This document shows positions 43,115 to 52,967 of a DNA stretch of 64,000 bases, piece by piece (position 1 is the stretch's first letter; each line of letters starts with the position of its first letter). The stretch is from contig CACMJS010000004.1 in assembly GCA_902614085.1 (NCBI GenBank), positions 1 to 64,000 on the forward strand. The letters are read 5' to 3'. The notes under the pieces are model-generated. The model was not told the origin of the DNA, did no database searches, and saw only the letters and a program-made list of their open reading frames with translations. The position numbers were made by a program, and so were the translations under genes. The stretch comes from an uncultured Alphaproteobacteria bacterium. Its GTDB lineage: Bacteria; Pseudomonadota; Alphaproteobacteria; HIMB59; GCA-002718135.

Positions 43115-44488
43115 TTATAAATTTGAAGATTGCTTTGAGAGCAATTTTTCTTCTTTTAAAAAATCTGATAATAAAAAAGCCAATTCTAGAGACTGCGAGG
43201 CATTTAGTCTCGGATCACAATATGTATGATATCTATTTTTTAGATCTTCATCTGTTATTTCTTGAAGACCTCCCATACATTCTGTAACATCTTGACCAGT
43301 CATTTCTAAATGTACGCCGCCTGGATATGTTCCTTCGCTTCTGTGAATTTGAAAAAATTGCTGAATTTCAGAAATTATATCTTTTAATGGCCTAGTTTTA
43401 AAACCCGTGTTAGATTTGATAGTATTTCCATGCATGGGGTCACAAGTCCAAACAACATTTTTACCAGCTGAATTAACTGATCTAATTATTTTTGGAAGTA
43501 TTCCACTAACTTTTTCATGACCCATTCTACATATCAGCGTTATTTTTCCAGCTTCATTATTTGGATTCAACACATCTAATATCTTTAATAGTTCTTCTGT
43601 CTTTGTGCTTGGACCCACTTTAATACCTATAGGGTTCTCAATACCTCTTAAAAATTCAATATGTGCTCCATCAAGTTGTCGTGTTCTGTCACCTACCCAC
43701 AACATGTGAGCTGAAACATCGTACCACTTACCTGAAGTACTATCTATTCTTGTTAATGCTTCCTCATATTGAAGAAGTAAAGCTTCATGACTTGTAAAGA
43801 AGTCTGTTTCATTTAATTGTCTTACACTGTTTCCATTTATTCCACATGCCTCCATAAAAGATAAACATTCGTCAATTCTAGAAGATATCTCTCTAAATTT
43901 AGCAGCATTCTCACCTTTAACAAAATTTAGGTTCCATTGATGTATTTTATTTAAATTGGCAAAACCGCCCTGAGAAAAAGCTCTTAAAAGATTAAGTGTG
44001 GATGCAGACTGATTGTAGGCCTGAATCAATCTATCTGGATTAGGATCTCTGTCTTTTTGATTGAAGTCTATCCCATTAATTATATCACCTTTATAAGACT
44101 CAAGTTCTAAATCATTAATAACTTCTGTGGAAGATGATCTTGGTTTTGCAAATTGTCCGGCAATTCTTCCTACTTTAACAATTGGACAAGAAGCACCAAA
44201 CGTCAAAACAACAGCCATTTGTAAAATAACTTTAAATGTATCTCTAATATTATCTGGATGAAAATCTGCAAAACTTTCTGCACAATCTCCACCTTGTAAT
44301 AAAAAAGCATTTCCGTTTGAAACTTCTCCAAGTTTCTTTTTTAATAGTCTCGCTTCTCCAGCAAAAACTAAAGGTGGATATTTGGAAATTTCATTTAGAG
44401 TTTTATTTAGATGATCTTCATTCTGATAGTTAGGCATATGAAGAGCATTTTTATTTCTCCAACTATTTGGTGACCATTTATCGCTCAT
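43115..44488 (-). CDS. 3-deoxy-7-phosphoheptulonate synthase, class II
   Basis: FLLQGGDCAESF, VWTCDPMHGNT, GGVHLEMTGQDVTECMGG. Confidence 0.96.
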   Translation of the reverse strand: MSDKWSPNSWRNKNALHMPNYQNEDHLNKTLNEISKYPPLVFAGEARLLKKKLGEVSNGNAFLLQGGDCAESFADFHPDNIRDTFKVILQMAVVLTFGASCPIVKVGRIAGQFAKPRSSSTEVINDLELESYKGDIINGIDFNQKDRDPNPDRLIQAYNQSASTLNLLRAFSQGGFANLNKIHQWNLNFVKGENAAKFREISSRIDECLSFMEACGINGNSVRQLNETDFFTSHEALLLQYEEALTRIDSTSGKWYDVSAHMLWVGDRTRQLDGAHIEFLRGIENPIGIKVGPSTKTEELLKILDVLNPNNEAGKITLICRMGHEKVSGILPKIIRSVNSAGKNVVWTCDPMHGNTIKSNTGFKTRPLKDIISEIQQFFQIHRSEGTYPGGVHLEMTGQDVTECMGGLQEITDEDLKNRYHTYCDPRLNASQSLELAFLLSDFLKEEKLLSKQSSNL

Positions 44489-44535
44489 AATTTGAAAAGG
44501 CTCATAAACCCTAATATATCTTGAAACAAGGGTTA

Positions 44536-45834
44536 TTATTTAGATCTTTTATTTCTTAGAATTTTTAAGGCTGATCTTTCAATAGCAAGTGAATTTTTGG
44601 GAATATTTTTAGTGATAACACTACCTGCACCAATTCTAGATTTAGACTCAATTACAACTGGCGCAATAAGTGATGTGTTTGAACCTATAAATACATTATC
44701 TTTTATTATCGTTTTGTGTTTTTTCTTTCCATCATAGTTACAAGTTATTGTGCCAGCACCTATATTCACATTATTTCCTATTTCTGAATCTCCAACATAT
44801 GAAAGATGAGCAATAGAAACATTATTTCCAATTTTAGAATTTTTTATTTCAACAAAGTTACCAATCTTTGTTTTTTTTCCGATTTTTGTTTTTGGTCTTA
44901 ATCTAGCACTTGGACCAATATGTGAATTTTCATCTATTGTAACCTCTTCTAAGTATGAATTACTTTTAATTATTGAACCTTTTTTTATAATTGTTTTTTC
45001 TTTTATTGTAACATTGCTTTCAATTGTAACAGTAGGTTCAATTTTGGTGTCATAGCTTAAATAACAAGTATTGGGTTTTAAAAAATTGACTCCATTTTTT
45101 ATAAAATTTTTTACGTATTTTTTTTGCAAGATATTTTGTACAACATTAAAATCATCCAATGTATTTATGCCCAACATTGTTTCTTTGTTGCACTCAATAT
45201 AATTTATAGGAATATTTTTTTTTGAAAAAATTTTGCATATATCAGGAAGATATCTTTCTTTTTTAATTTTATTTTCTTTAATATTTTTTAAATTATCAAA
45301 TAATAATTTAGTATTTGCTATCAAAATACCAGAATTACATAAATTGATTTTTTTTTGTTCAGGTTTTAAATTGATTTGCTCAATTATTTCTTCAACGTAG
45401 TTGTTATTTAATAATAACCTACCATAACCATGTGGATCTGAAGTATTAAATGCAATTAATGAAGCTTTCGCTTTACTTGTTTTAAATTTACTTACTAGTT
45501 TTCTTATATCTTTAACTTCAACTAAAGGTGTATCACCAAATAAAATTAAAATATTTTTTGATTTAACATATTTTTTAACTTGCTCAATTGCATCAGCGGT
45601 TCCTTTTTGTTTTTTTTGAACAACTAAATTAGAGGTATTTAATATTAACTTTAATTTCTCTTTATTTTTTTCATTAGATACAATGAATATATTTTTACCT
45701 GATATTTTTTTTGCAGTATTAAAAATATGTGAAACAATTGGTAACCCACATAAAGGATAAACAAGCTTTGATTTACTTGCTTTAAATCTCGTACTATTGC
45801 CTGCAGCAAGTATAACAGTTGTAATATCAGACAT
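44536..45834 (-). CDS. glmU: Bifunctional UDP-N-acetylglucosamine pyrophosphorylase/GlcN-1-P acetyltransferase
   Basis: VILAAGNSTRFKASKSKLVYPLCG and left-handed beta-helix hexapeptide repeats with IGAGTITCNYDGKKKHKT. Confidence 0.96.
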   Translation of the reverse strand: MSDITTVILAAGNSTRFKASKSKLVYPLCGLPIVSHIFNTAKKISGKNIFIVSNEKNKEKLKLILNTSNLVVQKKQKGTADAIEQVKKYVKSKNILILFGDTPLVEVKDIRKLVSKFKTSKAKASLIAFNTSDPHGYGRLLLNNNYVEEIIEQINLKPEQKKINLCNSGILIANTKLLFDNLKNIKENKIKKERYLPDICKIFSKKNIPINYIECNKETMLGINTLDDFNVVQNILQKKYVKNFIKNGVNFLKPNTCYLSYDTKIEPTVTIESNVTIKEKTIIKKGSIIKSNSYLEEVTIDENSHIGPSARLRPKTKIGKKTKIGNFVEIKNSKIGNNVSIAHLSYVGDSEIGNNVNIGAGTITCNYDGKKKHKTIIKDNVFIGSNTSLIAPVVIESKSRIGAGSVITKNIPKNSLAIERSALKILRNKRSK

Positions 45835-45838
45835 TAAG

Positions 45839-46477
45839 TTAGAAACTTCTTAAAATTTCGTTTCCAACATTAATTATTTCTTTTGAGGCATCTGATGTAA
45901 CGCTTATATCAACTACCCCTCTTCCAACTGAGAATGTTTCTGCAAATAATACTTTACTAGATAATCTAGACCTAGCAATTTTTGCACCTGCATATCTTAA
46001 GCGTAAAATCATTGCGTCAGTTAATTTTGCTCTTGGCATTACTCTGTTAAGAATAATTATTGGATTTTTTTTCTCTTGTTTTGCAATTTTTAAAAAAGGT
46101 AGTGTAGCCATTAAATCTAGAGGGCTCGGTTGTACTGGAACAAATACTCTATCAGATGCTTTAACAACCTGCATTGTTTCAAAGGTTATTGAGGGAGGGC
46201 TATCAATAATTATAAAATCATATTTTCTTTTTATAATCTTAATTTCATCAACCAAATCCCTAATATCAAAATTTAATTGAGTTATTCCAATATCATCTTC
46301 ACCATAGTAAGATTTTCTAGCTTCAAGCCAATATGATAGACTTTTTTGTGCATCAGCATCTATAACAGCTACTTTGTAACCACTATTGCTCCACAAAACT
46401 GATAAATTTGCAGAAAGAGTCGATTTACCTGAACCACCTTTTTGATTCGAAAATGCTATAACTTTTCCCATATACAA
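45839..46477 (-). CDS. ParA/MinD-family ATPase (orphan, no ParB adjacent)
   Basis: FSNQKGGSGKSTLSANLS deviant Walker A, IIIDSPPS Walker B; 212 aa. Confidence 0.88.
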   Translation of the reverse strand: MYMGKVIAFSNQKGGSGKSTLSANLSVLWSNSGYKVAVIDADAQKSLSYWLEARKSYYGEDDIGITQLNFDIRDLVDEIKIIKRKYDFIIIDSPPSITFETMQVVKASDRVFVPVQPSPLDLMATLPFLKIAKQEKKNPIIILNRVMPRAKLTDAMILRLRYAGAKIARSRLSSKVLFAETFSVGRGVVDISVTSDASKEIINVGNEILRSF

Positions 46478-46528
46478 GTATTGATAATAACTATTTTAAA
46501 GATAGATGGAAACATTTTATAAAAAAAT

Positions 46529-47446
46529 ATGAAAAAAAATAAGTTAGATATTGCAAAAAAATTATTAAGCAGTGGAGAACTTGTAATATTTCCCACAGAA
46601 ACAGTATTTGGTCTTGGAGCAGATGCAACAAATGATGAGGCTGTAAAATCTATTTTTAAAGTAAAAAAAAGACCACGAAGTAATCCGATTATCTGTCACT
46701 TTAAAAGTATTAAACAAATAGAAAAATATTTTATTTTAAATAAATTTGAAAAAAAATTAGGTTCAACATTCTGGCCTGGTCCTTTAACAATAATATTACA
46801 AAAAAAGAAAAATTCTAAAATATCAAAATTAGTCTCTAACAACTCAACTTATGTTGGCTGCAGAATTCCCGGTAATAAATTGGCTAAAAAATTAATTACT
46901 TTATTTGACCTACCTATTGCAGCCCCTAGTGCTAATCTATCAGAAAGAACTTCTGTAACCAATATTATGGATATTGATCCTATTCTTGTAAAAAAAATAT
47001 TTGTTTTAAAAGATAAACAGTCTTCTCATGGACTAGAGTCCACAGTTGTTAGAATTGATAACAATAATGAAATTGAAGTATTAAGATATGGCAGCATAAC
47101 TGTTGAAGAGCTAAATAAATATGCAAAAGTAAAAATTAAAAAGAAATCATCTATTTCTCCTGGTAATTTAAAAAAACATTACTCAACTATAAAGCCAATA
47201 AGAATGAATGCTAAGAGAATACTAAAAAATGAAGGTTTATTAAATTTTGGCAATAGTAAATTAAAGTCTAAAATAATTAATTTAAATTTGAGTAATAAAA
47301 AAAATTTAAATGAAGCAGCAAAAAATTTTTATCATTATCTTCATAAATTAGATCAAAGTAGATGCAAAAAAATTGCTGTAGTAGAAATACCTGATAAAGG
47401 GCTTGGAAAAACTATAAATGACAGATTAAGAAGAGCAATTAAGTAA
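46529..47446 (+). CDS. L-threonylcarbamoyladenylate synthase (Sua5/YwlC type)
   Basis: GELVIFPTETVFGLGADATNDEAV, KKRPRSNPIICH, IAAPSANLSERTS; C-terminal Sua5 extension. Confidence 0.93.
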   Translation: MKKNKLDIAKKLLSSGELVIFPTETVFGLGADATNDEAVKSIFKVKKRPRSNPIICHFKSIKQIEKYFILNKFEKKLGSTFWPGPLTIILQKKKNSKISKLVSNNSTYVGCRIPGNKLAKKLITLFDLPIAAPSANLSERTSVTNIMDIDPILVKKIFVLKDKQSSHGLESTVVRIDNNNEIEVLRYGSITVEELNKYAKVKIKKKSSISPGNLKKHYSTIKPIRMNAKRILKNEGLLNFGNSKLKSKIINLNLSNKKNLNEAAKNFYHYLHKLDQSRCKKIAVVEIPDKGLGKTINDRLRRAIK

Positions 47447-48769
47447 TTACAATCTATTTAAATAATCCATTAACCTATAGTAAATAATGGCTGAAGAATA
47501 CAATGGTCTTCTAAACATGTTGCCACCTGGAATTTTAAAATGATTAATTTGCTCAAACATATCAAAATTATTTGATTTATTTAAAATTTTTTCAGCTACC
47601 ATTTTTCCTCCCATAATACTCATAGCTAACCCATGCCCAGAGTAAGCATGAGCATAATATAACTTTTGATTCATTATAGTTCCAAAAATAGGCAATCTAT
47701 TAATCGATATTGCCAAGGTACCTCCCCAAGAAAATTCAATTTTAAATTTTTTTAATTCAGGAAAAACTTTATACATTCGTTTAGAGACAAAACTCTTTGC
47801 ATCTTTTACAAAATGAGATGTAATTGTTTCAGGTCCTCCAAAAAGAAGTCTGTAGTCTTCTGAAAATCTATAATAATCAATCATAAATCTAGAATCTATT
47901 ACGCCACAATTTCTTTTGATTAATTTACTTGCCAGATCTTTTCCGAGAGGTTCTGTTGCAATAATATAATTATTTATAGGCATAAAATAATTTCTCTTTG
48001 ATCCTAAAAGATTGTCAAGATAACCATTGCAACCAATAATTACTTTCTTTGCTTTAATAATATTTTTTCCAGAGTGAATTATAACTTCTTTTTGATTATC
48101 AACAATTTTATCAGCCGGAGAATTTTCATATATATTTATACCATTCGCTAAACACTGTTCTGCTAAACCATATGTCAGTTTTAATGGGTTTAAATGATAA
48201 GAATCCTTTAAAAGCATTCCAGAAAAATATCTGTCACTATTAACTTCATCTCTTATTGAATTGTGGTCAAAGTATTCATAATTATTATAATTATAATTCT
48301 TCTGCATATGCTCAATTTCATCTTGAAAATATTTATAATCTTTTTTTGTATTGCCTACATGAAGAACACCTTGTCTAAGCGCACAGTCAATTTTGTATTT
48401 TTCAATTAAATTAACTACATTTGAAACAGCATCTAATCCAACTTTCCAAAAAAATTTTGCTTTTTCAATACCAAATTTTTTTTCTAAGTAGAATTGATCT
48501 TTTCTCATTCCAATTCCTAGTTGACCACCATTCCTACCAGAAGCACCAGATCCAACTTTATTTGCTTCCAAAATCGTTATTGATAAACCTTGATTAGATA
48601 AATTTAATGCTGAAGAAATACCTGTTAAACCACCTCCAATAATACATACATCAGTTGAAATATTCTCATTTAATTTACTTTGATTAGAAAAATTAGGTGC
48701 TGAAAATTTATAAAAACTCTCTTTTTCATTATCATGTTGATTAAAAGTCCTTTTTTTTGTAGTAAACAT
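47447..48769 (-). CDS. puuB: FAD-dependent oxidoreductase, PuuB-like (gamma-glutamylputrescine oxidase family)
   Basis: DVCIIGGGLTGISSALNLSNQGL, GSGASGRNGGQLGIG, YAHAYSGHGLAMSIMGGKM; divergent from PuuA-like gene. Confidence 0.75.
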   Translation of the reverse strand: MFTTKKRTFNQHDNEKESFYKFSAPNFSNQSKLNENISTDVCIIGGGLTGISSALNLSNQGLSITILEANKVGSGASGRNGGQLGIGMRKDQFYLEKKFGIEKAKFFWKVGLDAVSNVVNLIEKYKIDCALRQGVLHVGNTKKDYKYFQDEIEHMQKNYNYNNYEYFDHNSIRDEVNSDRYFSGMLLKDSYHLNPLKLTYGLAEQCLANGINIYENSPADKIVDNQKEVIIHSGKNIIKAKKVIIGCNGYLDNLLGSKRNYFMPINNYIIATEPLGKDLASKLIKRNCGVIDSRFMIDYYRFSEDYRLLFGGPETITSHFVKDAKSFVSKRMYKVFPELKKFKIEFSWGGTLAISINRLPIFGTIMNQKLYYAHAYSGHGLAMSIMGGKMVAEKILNKSNNFDMFEQINHFKIPGGNMFRRPLYSSAIIYYRLMDYLNRL

Positions 48770-48819
48770 TAACTTATCTTTAATGGTTTAATAATAATTA
48801 GTAAACAAACAGTCTCAAT

Positions 48820-50187
48820 ATGATTGAAAAATTTCAAAATTGGTTTCAGGAAAACTCTATTACAGAAGTTGAATGTTTAGTTCCAGATCTTGGGGGTATA
48901 GCAAGGGGAAAAATTTTACCGACAAATAAATTTTTAAAAGGACTTCAAGATGAAAGTCACAGATTACCACAATCAACTTTTATTCAAACCATATCAGGAG
49001 ATTATGCAACTGAGGACTCTGCTGGTGCTTTACCAAGAAGTGTTTACAATCCAACTGACATTGATGTAATTTTAAAACCAGATTTTGATACAATGAGAGT
49101 AGTGCCATGGTACGACGACCCTACTGCACAAATTATCTGCGATGCAATAAATCTTAATGGAGATGATGTTATAAATTCTAGTAGGAATGCTCTAAAAAAT
49201 ATTCTTAAACTTTATAAAAAAGATAAATTAACTCCAATTGTTTCACCAGAGTTAGAATTTTATTTAGTGAAACCTAATGCTGACTCAGATTACCCCCTCG
49301 AAGTGCCAGTTGGTCAATCAGGTAGACAAGAAACAGGTAAGCAAGCCTTGGGTATAGATGCTGTTAACGAATTTGATCATCTTTTTGAGGATGTATATAA
49401 TTATTGTGAAGCACAAAATATAGAAATTGATACTATTAATCATGAATCTGGCTCAGCTCAGATGGAAATTAATTTTCAGCATGGCAATCCTTTAGATCTA
49501 GCAGACCAGGTATTTTTATTTAAAAGAACTTTAAGACAGTCAGCTTTGAAACATAAACTTCATGCAACATTTATGGCAAAACCTATGGAGAACCAACCTG
49601 GTAGTGCAATGCACATACATCAATCAATATATAATGAAAAAAATAAAAATATTTTTTTTAATCAATCAACTAAAATTTCAAAAAAAATGAAAAACTATTT
49701 AGGCGGTTTGGAAAAATATACTCCATTATTAATGCCAATATACGCTCCAAATATAAATTCATTTAGAAGATTGTTTGCGACTTGGGGTGCTCCTAAAAAT
49801 GTTAAATGGGGAATAGGTAATAGAAGTTGTGGTTTTAGAATTCCATCAATTGAGGAAAGGAATATACGTATTGAAAATAGAATTCCTGGATCTGATACAA
49901 ATCCATATCTAGTTTTTGCAGCTAATTTAGCTTCAGGATATTTAGGAATGAAAAACAATTTAAAACCAAATCCAGAAACTAAAGATAGTGCATTTAAAGA
50001 TAAAAATTCTAATCTACCTAAAAATATGGATGAATCGTTAACTCTCTTTGAAAATGATGAAGATATAAAATCCATATTTAATGAAAAATTTGTAAGGTCG
50101 ATAGCTGCGATAAGAAGAGTTGAGTATCAAGCTTATTTATCAGTAATAAGTTCTTGGGAGCGAGAATATTTATTACTTAATGTTTAA
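48820..50187 (+). CDS. puuA: Glutamine synthetase family protein, PuuA-like (gamma-glutamylputrescine synthetase)
   Basis: GS fold (SPELEFYL, GSAMHIHQS, NRSCGFRIPSIEERNIRIENRIPGSDTNPYLVFAANLASG); context of polyamine genes. Confidence 0.8.
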   Translation: MIEKFQNWFQENSITEVECLVPDLGGIARGKILPTNKFLKGLQDESHRLPQSTFIQTISGDYATEDSAGALPRSVYNPTDIDVILKPDFDTMRVVPWYDDPTAQIICDAINLNGDDVINSSRNALKNILKLYKKDKLTPIVSPELEFYLVKPNADSDYPLEVPVGQSGRQETGKQALGIDAVNEFDHLFEDVYNYCEAQNIEIDTINHESGSAQMEINFQHGNPLDLADQVFLFKRTLRQSALKHKLHATFMAKPMENQPGSAMHIHQSIYNEKNKNIFFNQSTKISKKMKNYLGGLEKYTPLLMPIYAPNINSFRRLFATWGAPKNVKWGIGNRSCGFRIPSIEERNIRIENRIPGSDTNPYLVFAANLASGYLGMKNNLKPNPETKDSAFKDKNSNLPKNMDESLTLFENDEDIKSIFNEKFVRSIAAIRRVEYQAYLSVISSWEREYLLLNV

Positions 50188-50971
50188 ATTTTTTATTAAA
50201 ATAAAAATAAAATAAACCAATTATTATTAAGGCAAACATTAAAATTGCTGATAATGCGTTTACTTCAGGACTCAATCCTAATCTAACTTTAGAAAAAACT
50301 ACAATTGGCAATGTGTTAGCTCCAGGTCCAGAAGTAAAACTTGCAACAACTAGATCATCTAAAGAAATTGTAAAAGCTAATAACCAACCAGCAATAATAG
50401 AAGGTAAAATTATTGGTAAAGTTATCTTATAGAGTACCTTGGTATAATTATAGCCTAGATCCATCGCAGCTTCCTCAATATTTTTGTTAAAGTCAGTTAA
50501 TCTTGCTTGAATAATAATTGCGACAAATGCAATACAAAAAGTAACGTGTGATATAAAAATAGTTAATTGCCCTCTAGATGATGGAAATCCAATTACATTA
50601 TTTAAGCTTATAAAAAAAAGTAACATTGAAAGACCTAAAATTAATTCTGGCAAAACCAAAGGTGTTGAAGAAAGAAAAATATAAAATGATTTAAAAGGAA
50701 TTTTTCTTATTCTGACAAGTGAATATCCAATCATAACTCCTAAAATTGTTGCAAAAGTTGCAGACAAAGCTGCAATTTTAATACTAATAATAAATGCCTC
50801 AATTATTTGTTCATTATTAAATAACTCATTGTACCATCTTAAAGAAAATCCTTTCCAAACCATTACTCTCTTATTTTCATTAAATGAGTAAAAAATTAAA
50901 ACTAAAATTGGGAAATATAAAAAAAATAAACCTAAAAAAATAACTGTACTTTTGATTAAACTAGATTTCAT
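50177..50971 (-). CDS. potI: Putrescine/spermidine ABC transporter permease, PotI-like
   Basis: EEAAMDLGYNYTKVLYKITLPIILPSIIAG permease motif. Track ORF starts at 51040; MKSSLIKST at 50971 is the more plausible start (11 nt overlap with potH rather than 80). Confidence 0.85.
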   Translation of the reverse strand: MKSSLIKSTVIFLGLFFLYFPILVLIFYSFNENKRVMVWKGFSLRWYNELFNNEQIIEAFIISIKIAALSATFATILGVMIGYSLVRIRKIPFKSFYIFLSSTPLVLPELILGLSMLLFFISLNNVIGFPSSRGQLTIFISHVTFCIAFVAIIIQARLTDFNKNIEEAAMDLGYNYTKVLYKITLPIILPSIIAGWLLAFTISLDDLVVASFTSGPGANTLPIVVFSKVRLGLSPEVNALSAILMFALIIIGLFYFYFNKKFKH

Positions 50972-51848
50972 TTTTTTGACTCCAACGAGAATAAAGTATT
51001 TGAAAAATAACAATTGGCAAAACCAAAATAATAATTCCACTAAAAGCTAAAGCACTAGCACCTGGCCAGTTTCTATTAACAAAGAATTCCTCCCATAATA
51101 TTTTTCCATAATACAATCTATCACTACCACCTAACATTTCAGGTATAATAAATTCTCCAACAACAGGTATAAAAACTAATAAAGATCCAGCAACAATTCC
51201 TGGAACAGACAAAGGAAGAATAACTTTAAAAAAGGTTTTAATACGATTTAATCCTAAATCTTTTGATGCTTCAATTAAATTTAAGTCAAATTTATTTAAG
51301 TATCCATAGAGTGGTAAAATCATCAAAGGTAAATAAGTGTATACAATTCCCATGATGACAGCATATTGATTGTATAATAATTGAAGTGGTTCTGATGTTA
51401 TGCCTAGGTTTAAAAGTATTACATTTAAAATTCCATTATTCTGTAAAATTATTTTCCATGCATATACTCTTAATAAAAATGATGACCAAAATGGAATAAC
51501 TACTAAAACTAATAGGATATTTCTTAATCTGATATTTGAAGTCGCAATATAAAAAGCTAATGGGAACCCAATAAGTAAACAAAAAAAAGTAGATATTAGA
51601 GCTAGTATCAAAGAGTTTACAAAAGATCCAATGTAGTAATAATCACTAAATATATAAACATAGTTTTCAAATGTAGTATTGATCTTAAATCCATTATCAA
51701 AAAGAAAAATATCTTGATAAGGAGGCATCCCCCATTCTGATACCGAAATTGATATTTTAAAAATTATAGCTAAAGGTATAAAAAAAAATAGAACAAGCCA
51801 AAAATAAGGGCTAAAAACAAAATATTTTTCAAATAATTTATTTTTCAA
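50961..51848 (-). CDS. potH: Putrescine/spermidine ABC transporter permease, PotH-like
   Basis: EASKDLGLNRIKTFFKVILPLSVPGIVAGSLLVFIPVVGEFIIPEMLGG. Confidence 0.87.
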   Translation of the reverse strand: MKNKLFEKYFVFSPYFWLVLFFFIPLAIIFKISISVSEWGMPPYQDIFLFDNGFKINTTFENYVYIFSDYYYIGSFVNSLILALISTFFCLLIGFPLAFYIATSNIRLRNILLVLVVIPFWSSFLLRVYAWKIILQNNGILNVILLNLGITSEPLQLLYNQYAVIMGIVYTYLPLMILPLYGYLNKFDLNLIEASKDLGLNRIKTFFKVILPLSVPGIVAGSLLVFIPVVGEFIIPEMLGGSDRLYYGKILWEEFFVNRNWPGASALAFSGIIILVLPIVIFQILYSRWSQKNEI

Positions 51849-52916
51849 TTAATCCTCTAAAACCTTGATTGATTCACTTTCCCAACTACAAATGACTTTC
51901 TCCCCTTTTGGGAAATTATAATTTGAGTTGGAGTTAAAATTCTGATCTAAAACTGAAATTATCATATTTTTAATTTTAATTTCATAACGTGTAAAACTTC
52001 CCAAATATGATTTTCCTAAAATTTCTCCACTAAAGGAATTAAATGAACTTGTTTTCAAATTATTCATTGATTGTATTTTTATTTTCTCTGGTCTTAGTAA
52101 AATATTAGTTTGTGTATTTTTTAATTCTTTGTTTAATTTAAAATTTATACCTAAATCATCAGAATAAAAATTTTCATCTTTCTTATAAATCTCAATTATA
52201 TTTGCAATTCCTATAAAATTGGCAGTATAAAGACTTTTAGGATTTTCATAAATCTCTTCAGGGCTAGAGCATTCCAAAATAAGACCATTCTTCATTATTG
52301 CCATTCTATCAGATAAGGACATTGCTTCTTCCTGATCATGGGTAACAAAAACAAATGTAATTTTTAGTTTCTTTTGGAGTGTTGTTAACTCTAATTGCGT
52401 TTTTGATCTTAGTTTTTTATCTAGTGCTGCAAGAGGTTCATCTAATAATAATAACTTAGGTTTTTTTATTAAGCACCTTCCAAGGGCAACTCGTTGCTGC
52501 TCTCCTCCTGATAATTGCTTAATTCTTCTATTTAATAAATGTTCAATAGATAAAAGTTCGGCAATATTTCTTACGTTTATTTCAATTTCTTTTTGGGTAA
52601 AATTTTCTTTTATTCCAAAAGCTAAATTATTAAATACGTTTAAGTGAGGAAATAGAGCATACGATTGAAACATATAATTTAATGGTCTTTCAAAAGGTTC
52701 AAGGTTTGTTATGTCCGTTCCGTCGAGTATTACACGTCCTGTATCTGGCTTCTCAAATCCACCTAGTATTCTTAGTAAGGTAGTTTTGCCTGAGCCCGAT
52801 GATCCTAAGAGACCAAAAAATTCAGATTTTGAAATATTTAAATTAATATTTTCTAAAACTTTGTTATCTCCAAATGATTTAGAAATATTTTCAATTACAA
52901 GAAAATTATTATCCAT
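51849..52916 (-). CDS. potG: Putrescine/spermidine ABC transporter ATP-binding protein, PotG-like
   Basis: LLGSSGSGKTTLLR, LSGGEQQRVALGR, LLLDEPLAALD, C-terminal TOBE-type region. Confidence 0.87.
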   Translation of the reverse strand: MDNNFLVIENISKSFGDNKVLENINLNISKSEFFGLLGSSGSGKTTLLRILGGFEKPDTGRVILDGTDITNLEPFERPLNYMFQSYALFPHLNVFNNLAFGIKENFTQKEIEINVRNIAELLSIEHLLNRRIKQLSGGEQQRVALGRCLIKKPKLLLLDEPLAALDKKLRSKTQLELTTLQKKLKITFVFVTHDQEEAMSLSDRMAIMKNGLILECSSPEEIYENPKSLYTANFIGIANIIEIYKKDENFYSDDLGINFKLNKELKNTQTNILLRPEKIKIQSMNNLKTSSFNSFSGEILGKSYLGSFTRYEIKIKNMIISVLDQNFNSNSNYNFPKGEKVICSWESESIKVLED

Positions 52917-52923
52917 CTTAAAT

Positions 52924-52951
52924 CAGCACTAATATTAATATATTAGTGCTG
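52924..52951 (-). promoter_or_regulatory. Intercistronic stem-loop between potF and potG
   Basis: Perfect 11-bp inverted repeat CAGCACTAATA-TTAATA-TATTAGTGCTG located 17 nt after the potF stop, ending 7 nt before the potG start codon; no T-tract follows. Confidence 0.75.
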
Positions 52952-52967
52952 AAATGAAGTATATTTT

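Noticed and set aside
44507-44534. AACCCT...AGGGTT inverted repeat upstream of the DAHP synthase gene
   Set aside because: Six-bp stem with a 16-nt loop and no T-tract; likely chance.
49695-50075. 126-aa minus-strand ORF antisense to the PuuA-like gene
   Set aside because: Longest shadow ORF, but its sequence mirrors the conserved GS motifs on the opposite strand; no independent support.
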